64,000 nt of DNA from the NCBI RefSeq assembly GCF_002288925.2, contig NW_022098031.1, positions 7,283,131 through 7,347,130 of the forward strand. Direction: 5' to 3'. Source of the stretch: Delphinapterus leucas (taxonomy: Eukaryota > Chordata > Mammalia > Artiodactyla > Monodontidae). The translations under genes were made by a program, and so were the position numbers. Within the stretch, counting starts at the first letter, position 1; the number at the start of each line of letters is the position of its first letter. Below, in pieces: positions 1 to 12,159 of the stretch. The notes beneath the pieces were generated by a model. It made no database searches and had not been told where the DNA came from. It was given only the letters and a program-made list of their open reading frames with translations.

Positions 1-359
1 GACCTTGGCCCTGTAATGCTGCATCCATCACAGCGAGGGACGCAGCATGTTAAAGATTTTTTGTTTTAGCTTTAAAAAACTACTGAGGAACAAATTAATA
101 ATAAGACCTCAATGATGGTTATGATTTTGAAGATAACTGTGAATTATTCCAGAGGTTCCCAAAACAGTCTCTGTGCTGGAGTTATGCAGACAACAATTCA
201 TAATGAGGTGACTGGCCATAACTACTAAAATATAAAATATCTAGGGAAGAAAGGTGATAGAAGGAAAGTGTTTATCCTTTAAGGTTTTTTTTTTCCCAAG
301 CATATGATAAAAGTAAAAAAAAAAAGTCCTTTCTCTTACTTTTTATATTAACTCCTGTC

Positions 360-770
360 ACTCTTCCTTCCTCAGTCATGTTCAAATATGTCCCCTTCAC
401 TTCATTTCCAACACCAGCACTCAGGGCCGGAAGTCTTCCCTGATCTCTCTGATCTGGTCAAATTCCTACAGGACAGTCTCTCAGAACACCACAGATCTCT
501 TCTTGGTCACACTCGAGTTTCATTTTTAGCTTTATGTGATTATTTTGAACAATTTCTGTCTCCCTCCTACACTCCCTCCTTGCCCCTGCATTCATCTTTA
601 GGATGGGTAAGGGCACAGACCACATATTCTCAATGCCAGTCAGGTGGCAGGGGCTGGCATTGCTTGAATGAAGGAATGCTGCCTTCCAAGTGTCTAGCAC
701 AGTGCCTGATACATCGTAGCTGCTCAATACATACTTATCAAATACATGAATAAATGAACATACATCCCCC
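360..770 (+). repeat. L2 LINE 3' fragment
   Basis: Typical L2 3' wording: tcttccctgatctctctgat near the start, then ctagcacagtgcctgatacat and the tail gctcaatacatact...gaataaatgaa at 695-758. The reading frame across 388-753 is a chance product of this fragment. Confidence 0.7.
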
Positions 771-1769
771 TTTAACTATATAATCAAAAGAGAACCCAAA
801 GTGGACACATTGTGAGGAAACTCTATGATTTATGTGCAAGCACAGGTGAGTGTGAAATTTTGGACTGTTGGAGCTGATGGAAGCACTAGAGATTTGTTCT
901 CACTTTAGAAACAGGGTTGAAATTTGGAGCCATTTACAGACTTGTCTTAACCCACAGGTGCCTAATGACAAACTAGGAGCAAACCTAATTCCTCACCCCA
1001 GCTCACTGGAGGTTTGGGCAGCCCTGCCCTTTCCACTACTCCACATAGACTCCGTGCTGTGTTCACTCGTCTGCAACAGGACTATGCTGGTATCTGACCA
1101 CTAAAATGGCAGATCTGGCTGGTATAACATTAGCCTATGAAAACTTATAGTAGGTCAATGTACAGTAAAAAGAATACAAAAAGGAGTGTAAAGAGCAGAG
1201 GTAATAGGACAATAACTTGGAAACATGGGCAATAAATTAGGATCTATGTTTTCAGGGAAGAACCGAAACACATACAGACCATAATGGAAAGAGCCCTTTG
1301 TCCCTCCACCTTTACGTTCTCACATAAGTAAAGCAAATATTGATGGATAGAGAGCAGACACAAAGGAAAGGAGCTTAACTGGAGCTCTTTACACTATGAG
1401 ATTAAAAAAACGCTATGGCTGGTGGAGGGGCATGTACTGTAAATAGCAGCTGGTTAAGGGGAGGAAAGAAAATGTAATGTTTACCCAGAGGCCAGGACAG
1501 GCAGTATTTCTTAAAGCGGGGAGAAAAGGGCAAATGTCCCCCTGCTCCTAACTGAGAGTCTCTCTGGTAATGTTTTGTTTTTTATTTTATGTTACAGGTC
1601 ACATCCTTATATCCTCAAAACTTATAGAGTGTTAAGTCTAATATTGAAGGCATTCTATAAATGTCCTATTCTGTTCTATTCTACACTGTTTCTACTTTCC
1701 CCATCTAAAATTCATACCACTCATTACTCGGGGGGGCGGTCAAGTAGCAGGCCACTTCAAAGATGATTA

Positions 1770-1960
1770 ATGTATAATTTCCTATAAGGGTCAGATATTA
1801 TATAGGCGTTCTTTTACATAACTCTCACTACTTGTTTGGTTGTTAGTAGTACTGCCACTTTTCAGATGATGAAACCAAGTGATTTTCCTAAGTTAATTTA
1901 GTTGAACAGCTGCAATTTGATCACGGTGTCTTTGACTCTGAAGACCATAACCGTTCCTAA
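1770..1960 (+). repeat. MIR SINE fragment (diverged)
   Basis: The MIR central core is visible as cttttcagatgatgaaaccaagtgattttcctaag around 1858-1892. It is diverged and its limits are approximate. Confidence 0.5.
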
Positions 1961-1962
1961 TA

Positions 1963-2155
1963 CCAACGGTTCCCAAAGTGTGGTCCCCAGATTAGCAGCA
2001 TCAGCATCACCTGGAAACTTGTTATAAATACAAATTCTTGGGCCCCATTTCACCTACTGAATCAGAACTCTGGAGGTGGGGCTCAGCACAAACTGTTTAA
2101 CAAGTCCCCCCAGTGATTCTTGTGCACAATCAGGTTAGAGACCACAGGCTTATAC
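1963..2155 (-). mobile_element. MER5A non-autonomous hAT transposon
   Basis: Near full length (about 190 bp). It reads caaagtgtggtccccagatt, then agcatcagcatcacctgg, then tactgaatcagaactctgga, which is MER5A in reverse orientation. The outer ends, ggttcccaaagtg and aggttagagaccac, are the degraded inverted termini. Confidence 0.85.
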
Positions 2156-2309
2156 AGTGTAGCATAAAACTTTTGCTTACACTCACTGCAGAGAGTACCT
2201 GAGTTATCTTGGGTGTCTTTTTTGTTTGTTTTTTTTTTACACAAACATCTATTACTGATGTATGGAAATTTGATATACCACCACAGAATTACCGGCAGTA
2301 GGGGTAGAA

Positions 2310-2710
2310 AGTAGACAGGCTAGGGACGGAAGCCCAGATCTGCCACCTATTGTTATATAATCTTGGCAAGTTGCATAACCTTTGTAAGTTCTGGATTTCT
2401 CTTCTATAAAAATGAAAATAAAAATGACGAGATCAGGGCTTCCCTGGTGGCGCAGTGGTTGAGGGTCCACCTGCTGATGCAGGGGACGCGGGTTGTGCCT
2501 GGTCCGGGAGGATCCCACATGCCGCGGAGCGGCTGGGCCCGTGAGCCGTGGCCGCTGGGCCTGCGCGTCCGGAGCCTGTGCTCCGCGGCGGGAGAGGCCA
2601 CAGCAGTGAGAGGCCCGCGTACAGCAAAAAAAAAAAAAAAAAAAGAATGACGGGATCATGCACCAAAAGCACTTAGCCCAATCCTGAAATGTAATAAATA
2701 CTCAATAAAA
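2310..2710 (-). repeat. MIR SINE split by a CHR SINE
   Basis: The left part (2310-2435) has the reversed MIR core (atcttggcaagttgcataacctttg...cttctataaaaatga). The right part (2646-2710) has cacttagcccaatcctgaaatgtaataaatactcaat. The CHR SINE at 2436 separates the halves. Confidence 0.7.
2436..2645 (+). mobile_element. CHR SINE (young type), 13 bp target duplication
   Basis: A full tRNA-derived head with boxes A and B (cctggtggcgcagtggttga; gcctggtccgggaggatccc), body and an A17-18 tail. Target-site copies are aatgacgagatca (2423-2435) and aatgacgggatca (2646-2658), one mismatch apart. Frames through it on both strands are not genes. Confidence 0.95.
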
Positions 2711-3094
2711 TAGATATAGTTTTCATTATGATTATCATTGTTAAAGACAATAATATTGGTAACATTAGAATTAATTGCATGAGTAGTGAAGCTTATTATT
2801 GTAGTATTATGTATGCTGCAAAGCTCCAGAGATTCTCCTCTACTTACAAATTTTATTATAAAATGGCCTTAATTTTTTCAATTTCAAAATGAATTTCCAA
2901 TTAATTTCAATTCACTAAACATTTTAAATTTCCCACAATGTACAAGGTATTCTGCTCTCTTAGGGTATCTTTTAAGTAGGGTATTGATACCAGTTATCAA
3001 TTTATATGTTAGGGAATGGATATCACCATTGGATACTTTTTTTTAAATTAAACACTTTAAATCTTTACTGTGTCTTGGCTTAAAGCTTTATTGG

Positions 3095-3325
3095 AAGATT
3101 GGGACTGACATATACACACTACTACATACAGAATGGATATCTAATAAGGACCTACTATAGAGCACAGGGAACTCTTCTCAATACTCTGTAATGACCTATA
3201 TGGGAAAAGAATCTAAAAAAGAGTGGATATATCTATATGTATAACTGATTCGCTTTGCTGTACATCTGAAACTAACACAAGACTGTAAATCAACTATACT
3301 CAAATAAAAATTTTTAAAAAATTGT
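3095..3325 (+). mobile_element. 5'-truncated L1, 3' UTR end only
   Basis: Contains tgggactgacatatacacac, then aactaacacaagactgtaaa, then caactatactcaaataaaaa and an A-rich tail. This is the same 3' end as the L1 at 39890-40062. Confidence 0.85.
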
Positions 3326-4849
3326 ATCTTTTCACATTTGAAAAATAATACATTATCACAAAATTAAGAGCTGTGCCAATTGTGGACACATTTAACTTCA
3401 GGTTAAATTTTTATTCAAAGAAAATCGCATACTGCTCTATTGAGACCCCTGGACAGTTAACTGTACAATCTCAACAGTGCTTTAATACAGACAGTTTCAA
3501 ATAATAATTCACTTGCAGTAAAAATATATCCCCTCTATTTTACTCAGTGAAGCTCAGACCAATTAGTTCTTGTTTATTTGCACCAACCAGTGAAAGAAAC
3601 CAATTTCTGTCCCTTTTATTATGCTTTTTATCCATACAAAAAGGCTTTCATCTTTTCTGTATTTTGTTTTTAGAGTGAAATTCTCAGTCCTCACTACCTC
3701 CTCTTGTAGCTGGTGTTGTCAAGATCTTTTTGTCATTTGTATTGTTCTCTACTGAATGCTTGGTGATTTGTCTCTTTTCTGAAATGTGGCATTCTGCTGA
3801 ACTTAGTCCCCAAACCACAGACTAACAAAACGGGAACATAGCTCAATCTGTCTGTATGCATGACATCACCATTACAATTCAACACACTGTAGCATATGAA
3901 TATTTTAACAGGGCTCAGAATGTCGACTCATTCAATGTATCATCCACTGTAATTCTTGAATTTTTCTCACTGTTGCTACCATCTCTAGCTTTTCATTGCA
4001 CATTTTGGTTCCATTACCCTGCCCTGCACCAACTTTCCATTCCACTTTCCTGAATCCAATGCCACCTATTCGACCTATGTCCCCAGTATATCAAGATCGG
4101 GCTGTATACTAACACAGCACCCCAGAGGTCGCAATCCCTGCTACTTCCATGACTCCTTGTCCTTTAGATTTATTAGCATAAATACATAGCATCTCTCTGA
4201 CCAAAATTTTTTAGTATACAACTACATTACCCTTGGAGGGTTTTTTTAGATGATTTTTAAGGTTCCAGTTAAACAAAACCAAGTAAACAAACAAAGCTTA
4301 CTGGTCTGTTACTTCAGGCACATTTAAAAAGAAACCTAGCCCTCCCCTTAATTGACTCAATTTAAGAAAGTTAAACTCAGCACCAAGAACAGGAGTACAT
4401 TATTGTTTTATTATTGAGCTGTCATCCCCAAAATATAGATTAAACCTCTGATCTTCACACACAGGTAGCTAAGTGAGTATCATTTACCCTCCCTGCAGGA
4501 AGTCACTTGTGTATGCTGGGTCATGTCATATGGTTGGTCAGTTGAGTAAACCTTAGTAAACACAGAGTTACTTTCATTTAGCAGGTTTACTTGCCCAGTT
4601 ACAAAAGAAAGCAAAGCAGAAGAATATAAAAATGATGAAGGAAATAACAAAAGAACCTTAAAATATTAGGCCCCAATTTAATTATTTTACCACGAATAAA
4701 TGGCAGGGTTATCAAAACTGAAATGAGCTGACACTTTCATTTATAAGAGAATTGTGGAGGTGATCGATGGTTCAAACTCACAAATCAAATATTGCTGCAC
4801 TCCTTACACATCAATCCATGTGCCTTCCGTCTGGAATCTGCATCCACCC

Positions 4850-5135
4850 GCCTCACATACTCATACACACCTACCGCTGCCTCACTCAGCCCTATCATCT
4901 GACAAAGTCCTACTCATCCTTCATGAGGAAGAATGCAGTGTCTCCAAGGCAGTAACCCCTCCCTGCTGTGTGTTCACGCTCTGTCCTGTGCTTAGTTCTT
5001 GCTTCAAAGTACCACTATTTGTTTACAGAGCTGCATCTCCTATTCATTTTGACCTCTGCCTCTTCTCTTTGACTTTTGATTACCAGCTGCTATTGAGAAT
5101 CACTCAATAAAATTTTGTTAAATGAATGAATTATT
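4850..5135 (+). repeat. L2 LINE 3' fragment
   Basis: Reads ctactcatccttcatgagga, then tttgacctctgcctcttctc, and ends in the L2 tail cactcaataaaattttgttaaatgaatgaa. Its left limit is approximate. Confidence 0.65.
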
Positions 5136-6344
5136 TTAAGAATAGATTTTTCCCAATAGCTGTATTTTTAAATGTAGAAAGTGATGTCCGGCTTGAATAC
5201 TGTCTAGAGAAATTGTGGTAATGCAACGGTACAAGTTCAATTTTAATACAATGGCGAGAATATATGTGAGTATGGGTATATTCATGAAAGGGTTCAAAAA
5301 CAGCTATCAGCTCTGAGAAAAGACTTATGCGTCTGTAGCCAAATAAAACAAAGAATGAAACAAAAAACAAAGGGGAGGAAAGTTGAGACCACAATCTTCA
5401 AATAGTATATATCACCTTTTTTTCCTCAAATGTATATATGATTATATATCTTAATCAAATTTTGGATGTATTGGTTTTGGATAAATGTTTAAGTTTTCAT
5501 AGCCTAATTAATGTGGTAGAACTGAATGAGGTGGCAAAAAATAGGAAAAAAGTTTTATAACATTTTAAGTGTAATATAATAATTTTCAGAAGATTTAGCA
5601 AAAAGGATAATCATTAGTCTTAAGTTTAACAAATGAATTTGCTTTAGTTCTAAAGAAGAGTGATGAGGATTTTAATCACTGTCTTCAAGTGTATGATGGT
5701 TCCATTGAGAGATAATAGTGATAAAATATTTTCCTTCTTAGCTCAGAGTACGACTAAGACCGATTAACTTAAAGAGAAAACAGGAACACTCTAGAGAAGG
5801 TGAGATGTTCTGATTAATTACTAAGTAATGCAGTGAAAGATTTCCCTCACAGACTTTTAAAGCAGGAGAGCTACGTTTTGATCTAGATTCAGGTACTAAA
5901 TTTAAACTTAAACAACTCTCAGCAAGACAAATACCAATTTGTTCCATAAACAGATGACACTGTCTGTGGTTCTCAACGTTCTTCTACAACAAGTCTCTTT
6001 CTCTGTTGCTCATGGGGTCATCTCAGTCACTCATATGAGGGACAAGCCTCCTGTACCATGTAAAATAGAATCATCTGAACAAATTGTTCCCTAGCTCCTC
6101 ACTCTTCTGATCGGACTCTCTTTAACACGGTGGACAAAGACTGGAGAGGAGTGATTATAAATTGCCCAAAGCGTAAAAAGAAATGTAATATAATGATCCT
6201 TGGAAATTCAAAGACACCTAAAAAGGTTTAGAAAACTACAGTAAGAAGATCACCGATCTTTGATTATTTCATACATTTAATATTCTTTTCATTAACATTA
6301 ACAACTGACATTCAGTATAATATTTAAATCAAAAATAATACTAT

Positions 6345-6550
6345 TAGGCCTTCCCTGGTGGCGCAGTGGTTGAGAGTCCACCTGCCGATGCAGGGGACAC
6401 GGATTCATGCCCCAGTCCGGGAAGATCCCACATGCCACGGAGCGGCTGGGCCCGTGAGCCATGGCCGCTGAGCCTGCGCGTCCGGAGCCTGTGCTCCGCA
6501 GCGGGAGAGGCCACAACAGTGACAGGCCCATGTACCACACAAAAATAATA
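6345..6550 (+). mobile_element. CHR SINE (young type)
   Basis: Complete head and body from ccttccctggtggcgcagtgg to gacaggcccatgtaccacac. Flanking target copies are aataatactat (6334-6344) and aataatactat (6553-6563). The A tail has turned into (aat)n. Confidence 0.93.
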
Positions 6551-7089
6551 ATAATAATACTATAAAATATTTTTAACCTCACATTATGTATTAAAATACT
6601 GTACTGTGAAATTCCAAGATACAAGTTTAAGGTTTCTGTCAAGGGTCACTAAAGGAGTAAAGGTTTTTCATAACCTTTTTGTTTTTACTTTTTAATGTTA
6701 ACATTTGCTATGCTACTTCATTATATCAAAATGCTCACAGTTGTTTTATAAATAAATACCACAACCTTTCTAAAGAACCTTAGAGTTTGATCTAAATTTA
6801 TTTTGTTCTCATGGGATAGCAAAGCTATCAAAATTTAAAATCAGGTGACACCCTATATTTGAAGAATAAGTCTGGATTAAGAAAGGTAGTTTAAAACTAC
6901 ATAAAACATTCCAAAGATATGTGTATTGTGGCTTTCATGCTGTTGCTTTGTAAGCTGTGAACCTGAAACAAAGTTTTGCAGTGTTTTTTTCTTGTCTTGT
7001 TTTTCTCCAGTTGATAAATGAAATGCATCCACTGAGAATCTGAAAGCAGTATAAATCATATCAGAAATACAGGATTTGGTTCAACTTAC

Positions 7090-7197
7090 CTGTTTCTGTT
7101 GCTGGAAATCCAATCTGAAATAAGCGTTGATGCCTGTTGGTGACAGTGCTTGTTGCCAAAACTACATGCTAGCATTATAACTTCTCTACGTAGCTCT
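7090..7197 (-). CDS. TRHDE: TRHDE exon G
   Basis: This 108 bp exon has donor gtaagt (from 7089). Two AGs sit close together at the acceptor. cccag|AGAG (exon start 7197) is chosen because it alone keeps frame with the GA left by exon F. Translation is E, then ELRREVIMLACSFGNKHCHQ, then QASTLISDWISSNRN plus AG. The C-x6-C pair (CSFGNKHC) lines up with a known disulfide of aminopeptidase N (CSNGVPEC). The next exon was not found between here and base 1. Confidence 0.96.
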
Positions 7198-7663
7198 CTG
7201 GGTATCATCAAAAGGAAAAGAAAAATTAACAAACAGTGTTAATATCTAGAGAGAAAAGGAAACTCATTACACTACATTACAGTAGATAAGTAAATAATTA
7301 GCACAAAATTAATTTTCAGATATGGAAATTCCATTTTGCTGAGCAAGAGATAACTAAGCAGAGTAGAAGTTATACATAAAAAAGTCTTCTCTGGAAACAG
7401 TACTATAGTGAGGGGTATGGGTTCAGATCTCAACTTTACCAATAGAGGCAGATCTTAAATTAAAACATGGCAAAGAAAAGCCTTTGTTCTCAGTACCAGG
7501 TGGTGGAAACTGTGCTGCCCATCAGAAGCCCTCCCAGGAGAGGGAAATGAAAGATGCAGAATGAAAGTAAGATCGTCTCATGCTGCTAAAGTCACAGTGG
7601 TTTTAGTGGTGTGTTACTGTACAGTTCTGGGGGAAAAAAGCAAATAAGAAAATAAAACCATAC
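7198..7663 (-). other. TRHDE: TRHDE intron F-G (466 bp)
   Basis: A short GT...AG intron in phase 2. I see no repeat in it. There is a pyrimidine tract before the acceptor on the minus strand. Confidence 0.95.
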
Positions 7664-7761
7664 TCATGTTGGTAGGATGCTTGAACAAGAGATCCATTAA
7701 AATTGTTTTTTGGCCAACCAAGCTTGATGTACGTTGTTGCAACTTGCTTTAAAATATATTC
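7664..7761 (-). CDS. TRHDE: TRHDE exon F
   Basis: This 98 bp exon has a pyrimidine-rich acceptor ending ccatttag (7762) and donor gtatgg (from 7663). It encodes EYILKQVATTYIKLGWPKNN and FNGSLVQASYQH, then GA of the next Glu (phase 2). YxLKQV corresponds to the helix YLKKQV in aminopeptidase N. NGS is a possible N-glycosylation site. Confidence 0.96.
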
Positions 7762-9632
7762 CTAAATGGGGGGGGTAGGAGAAATAAAGATAATATCATT
7801 TTCAAATCACTCCATGCTGACAAGTAAAATTATACAGTAAAAATAAAATATTTTCTAAATGAACCAACTTTGAAATATCAGTAAAATTATGGGCATGGTA
7901 ATGCTCTATTATAATTTTATTCAACTTGATATTTCAAATATAGAAAATTAGTGTAAAATACAGTTGCAATGATGGAAGTCTACTCTTTACTTCCTACTGA
8001 ACAATTAAGTAATTTGCACTATTAAATATTTGAGATGGTAATTTTTGCAGCAGAACAAGAAAAGTGAGGAATATTGATAATGAAACCATATATACATATA
8101 CACAAATGTATGTAGATGTAGTTTATGAAAATAAGCACCTAATATTTATGTGTTTTATGTCAATAGACCATATTTAATGCAAAACTGTGCTATAAGCCCA
8201 GTCAATAGCCTAGCCTTTTTGAACCTGACGTACACAGAACACTCTTTAGTAAAATGATGTGGTATTTCAAAGTCAAAATCCATTCATCTAATGATATATT
8301 TAAATATCAGTGGCAAGGTAAGATATGCTCTCCTCACTTTAATGTGGTCCTTGGATTTTGTCAATGGAATGAAAGCACTGAAATTACAGTAAAAGCAATT
8401 CTTTTATTGAAAATGAGGTGTCTGACATGATATACTATTCTAAAGTGCAAATATATACAAAAATGTATTTTGCTTTACATAAGTTTAATATTGCAGTGTC
8501 TCTGTATTAAGAAGAAAAGAGAAGGGTAATAAGTCCTTCTCCAGCAGATAAAAATTATACCATAACTGTAATGATACATTTCCACGCATGTCTGTTTCAA
8601 GGGCTTAGACAAAACTAACAACAATGAACAGTCAAGCCAGGATTATTCCCAGTTAAAAAAACATTAAAACAGAGGTGCTTTCATGTAGGTTTTGGATAAA
8701 ATAGAAAGAAGCAACTCTTATGGACATCACACAGTTTAGATGGCTCTAATAAACAGATTTCATGTCATAGCAATCTAGTCTCGAGTCACTCCAAATGTGT
8801 AGGTTAATTAGCAGAGCCCAGTATGTCATAAATTAGGATGATTTTATAAGACACAGGGCAGAGTCTTGAAATAACTAAAAAGAAATAAATAGTGCCCAAA
8901 GGTGACAGGAGTTACAGAGACATATTCTCATATGCAAAGCTTCACTGGTGATAAGAAATTTTGGAATCAAAAGCTCATTAGCAGTATTTAATCCTAATCT
9001 TATTCAAAGTGATTATTACATTAGATTAGGTGGTGTCAGCAGTGCAATTCTGGTTTTCCAGTCTTCAAGCTTAGAAAATCTGGTCAGGTAACATTTTGGA
9101 ATGTTTGTCATGTCTTCAGGTCTATTTGGATTATCTGTTGTTTGCTCTCCTATATCCCCTTGGACCCAATTATGAATGGGCTTTTGCCTCAATGTTGATC
9201 TTATCCTTGTTAATTAAGGAAGTGAATTGAATTTACTATGTCCTTTTGGTTAAAACTAATGACTGAGAACCTTTACTGAAACTGTCTATATTCTGTGAAG
9301 ATCTTTGGATCCCTCTCCCCAGGTTAAGTCCTTTGTGAACACAGAGCCCTTTAACTCTAGGGAAGTAAGTTTGAACTTTAAGGATGTGCCATGTGTATTT
9401 GTTCTTAAATTCTGAGGCATTTAAGCTTAATTGACACTTTTAGGCTAGAACAAAAAGTAGCGTGTATTACATTTCTTCTTCAAGAATTTGCCATTGGCGT
9501 TGCACAGAAGATCAGGACAAAAATAGCACAAATTAGAAGGAATTAAATAACTCAGGATCAGTTGAATATAGTAGATAATGAGAAAACAGTTTATCTTCTG
9601 AAAATAAGAAAGAAGAAAATATATCTTTTTAC
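7762..9632 (-). other. TRHDE: TRHDE intron E-F (1,871 bp)
   Basis: A phase 0 GT...AG intron. It is AT-rich and I recognised no repeat or gene in it. There is a short (at/ac)-rich stretch near 8085-8125. Confidence 0.93.
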
Positions 9633-9780
9633 ATTGAAGACATTGTATTTCTCCATGCGGTCCAGTAATTTATCTAGAGGATAAAGAGCTCGGCTGGCGG
9701 CGTGCCAAGGAAGAAAATCCTTCTCCTCGGACAGGTATCTGATAATCTCCAGGGGAATATTCTGAGGCAAATAGCCAGCT
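9633..9780 (-). CDS. TRHDE: TRHDE exon E
   Basis: This 148 bp exon has acceptor ggctgtgcag (9790-9781) and donor gtaaaa (from 9632). Its first A completes Arg (AG|A), and 49 codons follow: AGYLPQNIPLEIIRYLSEEK, DFLPWHAASRALYPLDKL and LDRMEKYNVFN, ending in phase 0. The PWxAA...L pattern matches the helical domain of M1 enzymes (MPWEAALSSL in aminopeptidase N). It is separated from exon D by 38,634 bp. Confidence 0.97.
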
Positions 9781-11779
9781 CTGCACAGCCAAAAAAGTTA
9801 ATGTTAATTATATGCAGAAAAGATACATGATGATGCAAAAATGAAGATTTTACTTATGCAAATAAAAGGCAGAAAGCAAGATTCATCACAGTATAAAGAA
9901 GCCATACTCAGTACTATAAAAATAAAATTACTCACTTTTTAAATATAGTCCTACTTAGGATGCCAATGTCCCTTAATACATACAGAGTTGGGGAGTTAAA
10001 AATTTGAATGAACACAAAAATATCAGATAGCATGTTTTTAAAAAGGAAAGAATTGTGGAATTTGAATAAATCAACTCTAGGTATTTTCCTTCACAGAAAC
10101 ATTTCAGCAGTCACAAGTAATTGAAAATAACTGATTACTGAAATGAAATTCTGGTTTCTCAATGCATTCTCTTTACTTTTCATGTAGCTCTGTATAAATG
10201 CTATTTAATCCAGGTTGTTTTCAAAAGGATAATCAAATTAAAATAGCAATTTACAGTTTTGACTGTATCTATGTTATATTACCATACAAGCATTTTTCAA
10301 ACCTTCCTGTTTAAAAAAATAAATGCTTTCTATAACACCTATGAAGATTAGAGTTAGATTTTAAGTCCAAATTACAAAAACGTTAAAGAAATAGACTCTT
10401 CCCGTTTATTATTTTCAATAGATGCTGTGTCACTGTGGGGACCAATGTCAGATTCTTTGGAAAATATGAAACTGTAGCTTTTTAAAGCTATCTCAACACA
10501 TGCTGCCCACGTTTAAAGAGGGTATATCCAAAAGATGATCCAGAAAGAAGTGACTACATATAAAATCTACAGTAGATTGCATATAAAATCCTTGCAAATC
10601 AAAGCAATATAAATGACAATACACTATGTATTTTGCTGATTTTTTTTTTACATTAATAATCAACTGAATGCAGACTTTTAACACAGGGGATAGGTAAATA
10701 TGAAAGCAACCAAAGCCTGGTTATCTTCTTTACCTACATTTCATACCATTATTCTTTGTGGCATCACAAAATTAGATGGACCTTTTTATTTGTGTTTGGT
10801 AGAAGGTGGACAGGGAGAGAGCAAAGCCTTCTCTCATCTTCATTTCGGACAAGTTTGCCAGATTATTTAGTCTTTACTTGTGTGATAAGCAAAAACTACT
10901 CTAAAGACAAATATTAACTTGCAGCTGTGTTTATAATGTTCATAATAAAAACCAATTCTGAAGATTATTGGATTTAATAAATGAACGAGCATCACTCTAA
11001 TGATTTTGGTTCACTCCTGATATAAGATCAACCACAGTTAATGTCTGACATAAATAAGAATGATGAAAATAACCCCAAATTTCTACATTTCCATAAAATT
11101 TCCTAGAGTTTGTATGATTTGGACTCCATCTAGATTTGTGCCACTTTTCTTGTACAGTTTCCATTTTATACATCCTTGCAGAAATAGCATGAAATTAGGC
11201 TAAGGCAGCAACAATTAAATAAGAAACTTCATAGTTTTGCTAATGTAGCACCATAATAAAACAGTTAAATTTTGCTTACAAGGGTTTTAAAAGTAATGAT
11301 TTGGTTTTTTTCCTTAAAAGTAACACAGCTTCCAGTATTTCAGATTTCATAATTTGTTTCCCCTGAACTTTTAATTCTAGATATTCATTAGCACGGTGAT
11401 CATAAATTTGCCTCCTCTAAAATTATGTAATCTCCATACCATGGATTATATAATTTTAGAGTTGAATAAGATTTATCTAGAAGCCATTATTCTTTTGTTG
11501 AGGAAACAAGAAAAATAAGGTATTAGAAAAAAAAGAACCTTTAGTATGTAGCTAACTTATTAGGGCCCTTTAAGTAAGTCTGGAAAATCAAAAAAGGTGT
11601 TTGGGTCTATTTTCTCACAGATTTAAACATACTACCTTATGTCAGTTATAATTTATTATGTTTCATTTCTTCTCTATAAACAGATAGACATCTTTCAATG
11701 ACTTATGTTTTGTGAGAAATATAACTACAAATTTAAAAATATGACAAATAATGTTATGAAAAGAGACTTGGACCCAAGG

Positions 11780-11935
11780 AAGAGCATGAAACTGAGGACG
11801 AGCCTGGAACCATGAGCGCCTCCTGAACAATTAAACAAATTCATCTCTCCAAGCCCCACATTCCTTACCTGTGAAATAAGAGGGTTGAACTAGGAGATAT
11901 CTTTTTTAGCTCCAAAACCCTTTTATTCTAACCTA
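11780..11935 (-). repeat. MIR-like SINE fragment
   Basis: Reads tctccaagccccacattccttacctgtgaaataagagggttgaactaggag. This is the reversed MIR core followed by the usual 'ggttgaactagatgatctc...' segment. Confidence 0.6.
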
Positions 11936-12007
11936 CTTATCTATAATTTAGCCTGCTGAAAATATTATTACCACAATATGGGCATAATGTATTTGTTTAA
12001 AATTTTG

Positions 12008-12056
12008 AAAAAAAACCTTATAAAAACCTTATAAAAAAAACCTTATAAAAAAAAGC
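12008..12056. repeat. Tandem array of (A)nCCTTAT units
   Basis: Three to four imperfect copies of accttataaaaa in a row, likely slippage in an A-rich tract. Confidence 0.85.
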
Positions 12057-12159
12057 CTAATAGATATTCCAAATAATGACAAGACAAGTAAAGAAAAGTA
12101 TTCATTAAATGAAGAAATGGAGCAGGTTCTGTTTTGAGTGCTTATGCCAAAAATTGCTA

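Larger units (their letters stand above)
1..7089 (-). other. TRHDE: TRHDE intron after exon G (partial, at least 7.1 kb)
   Basis: No TRHDE exon was recognised below base 7090 on the minus strand, so the rest of the C-terminus must be outside. Repeats fill about a third of it: L2 (360-770, 4850-5135), MIR, MER5A, two CHR SINEs and an L1 tail, listed separately. In 771-1765, 2711-3090, 3326-4845, 5136-6340 and 6555-7089 I see only AT-rich unique-looking sequence with no credible coding frame. Confidence 0.85.

Noticed and set aside
388..753. 121-codon plus-strand frame and 89-codon minus-strand frame as genes
   Set aside because: They lie in an L2 fragment and show no domain or splice support.
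2252..2672. Open frames of 60-135 codons (HRLRTRR...GHGSRAQPLRGMWD...) seen here and at 6298-6642, 13729-14013, 23930-24277, 28764-29202 and 45478-45853, looking like a repeated protein family
   Set aside because: All are translations of the CHR SINE, whose GC-rich body happens to stay open; they recur only because the SINE does.
12008..12056. Possible telomere-like or regulatory tandem array
   Set aside because: The units are irregular A-rich slippage products with no telomeric motif.
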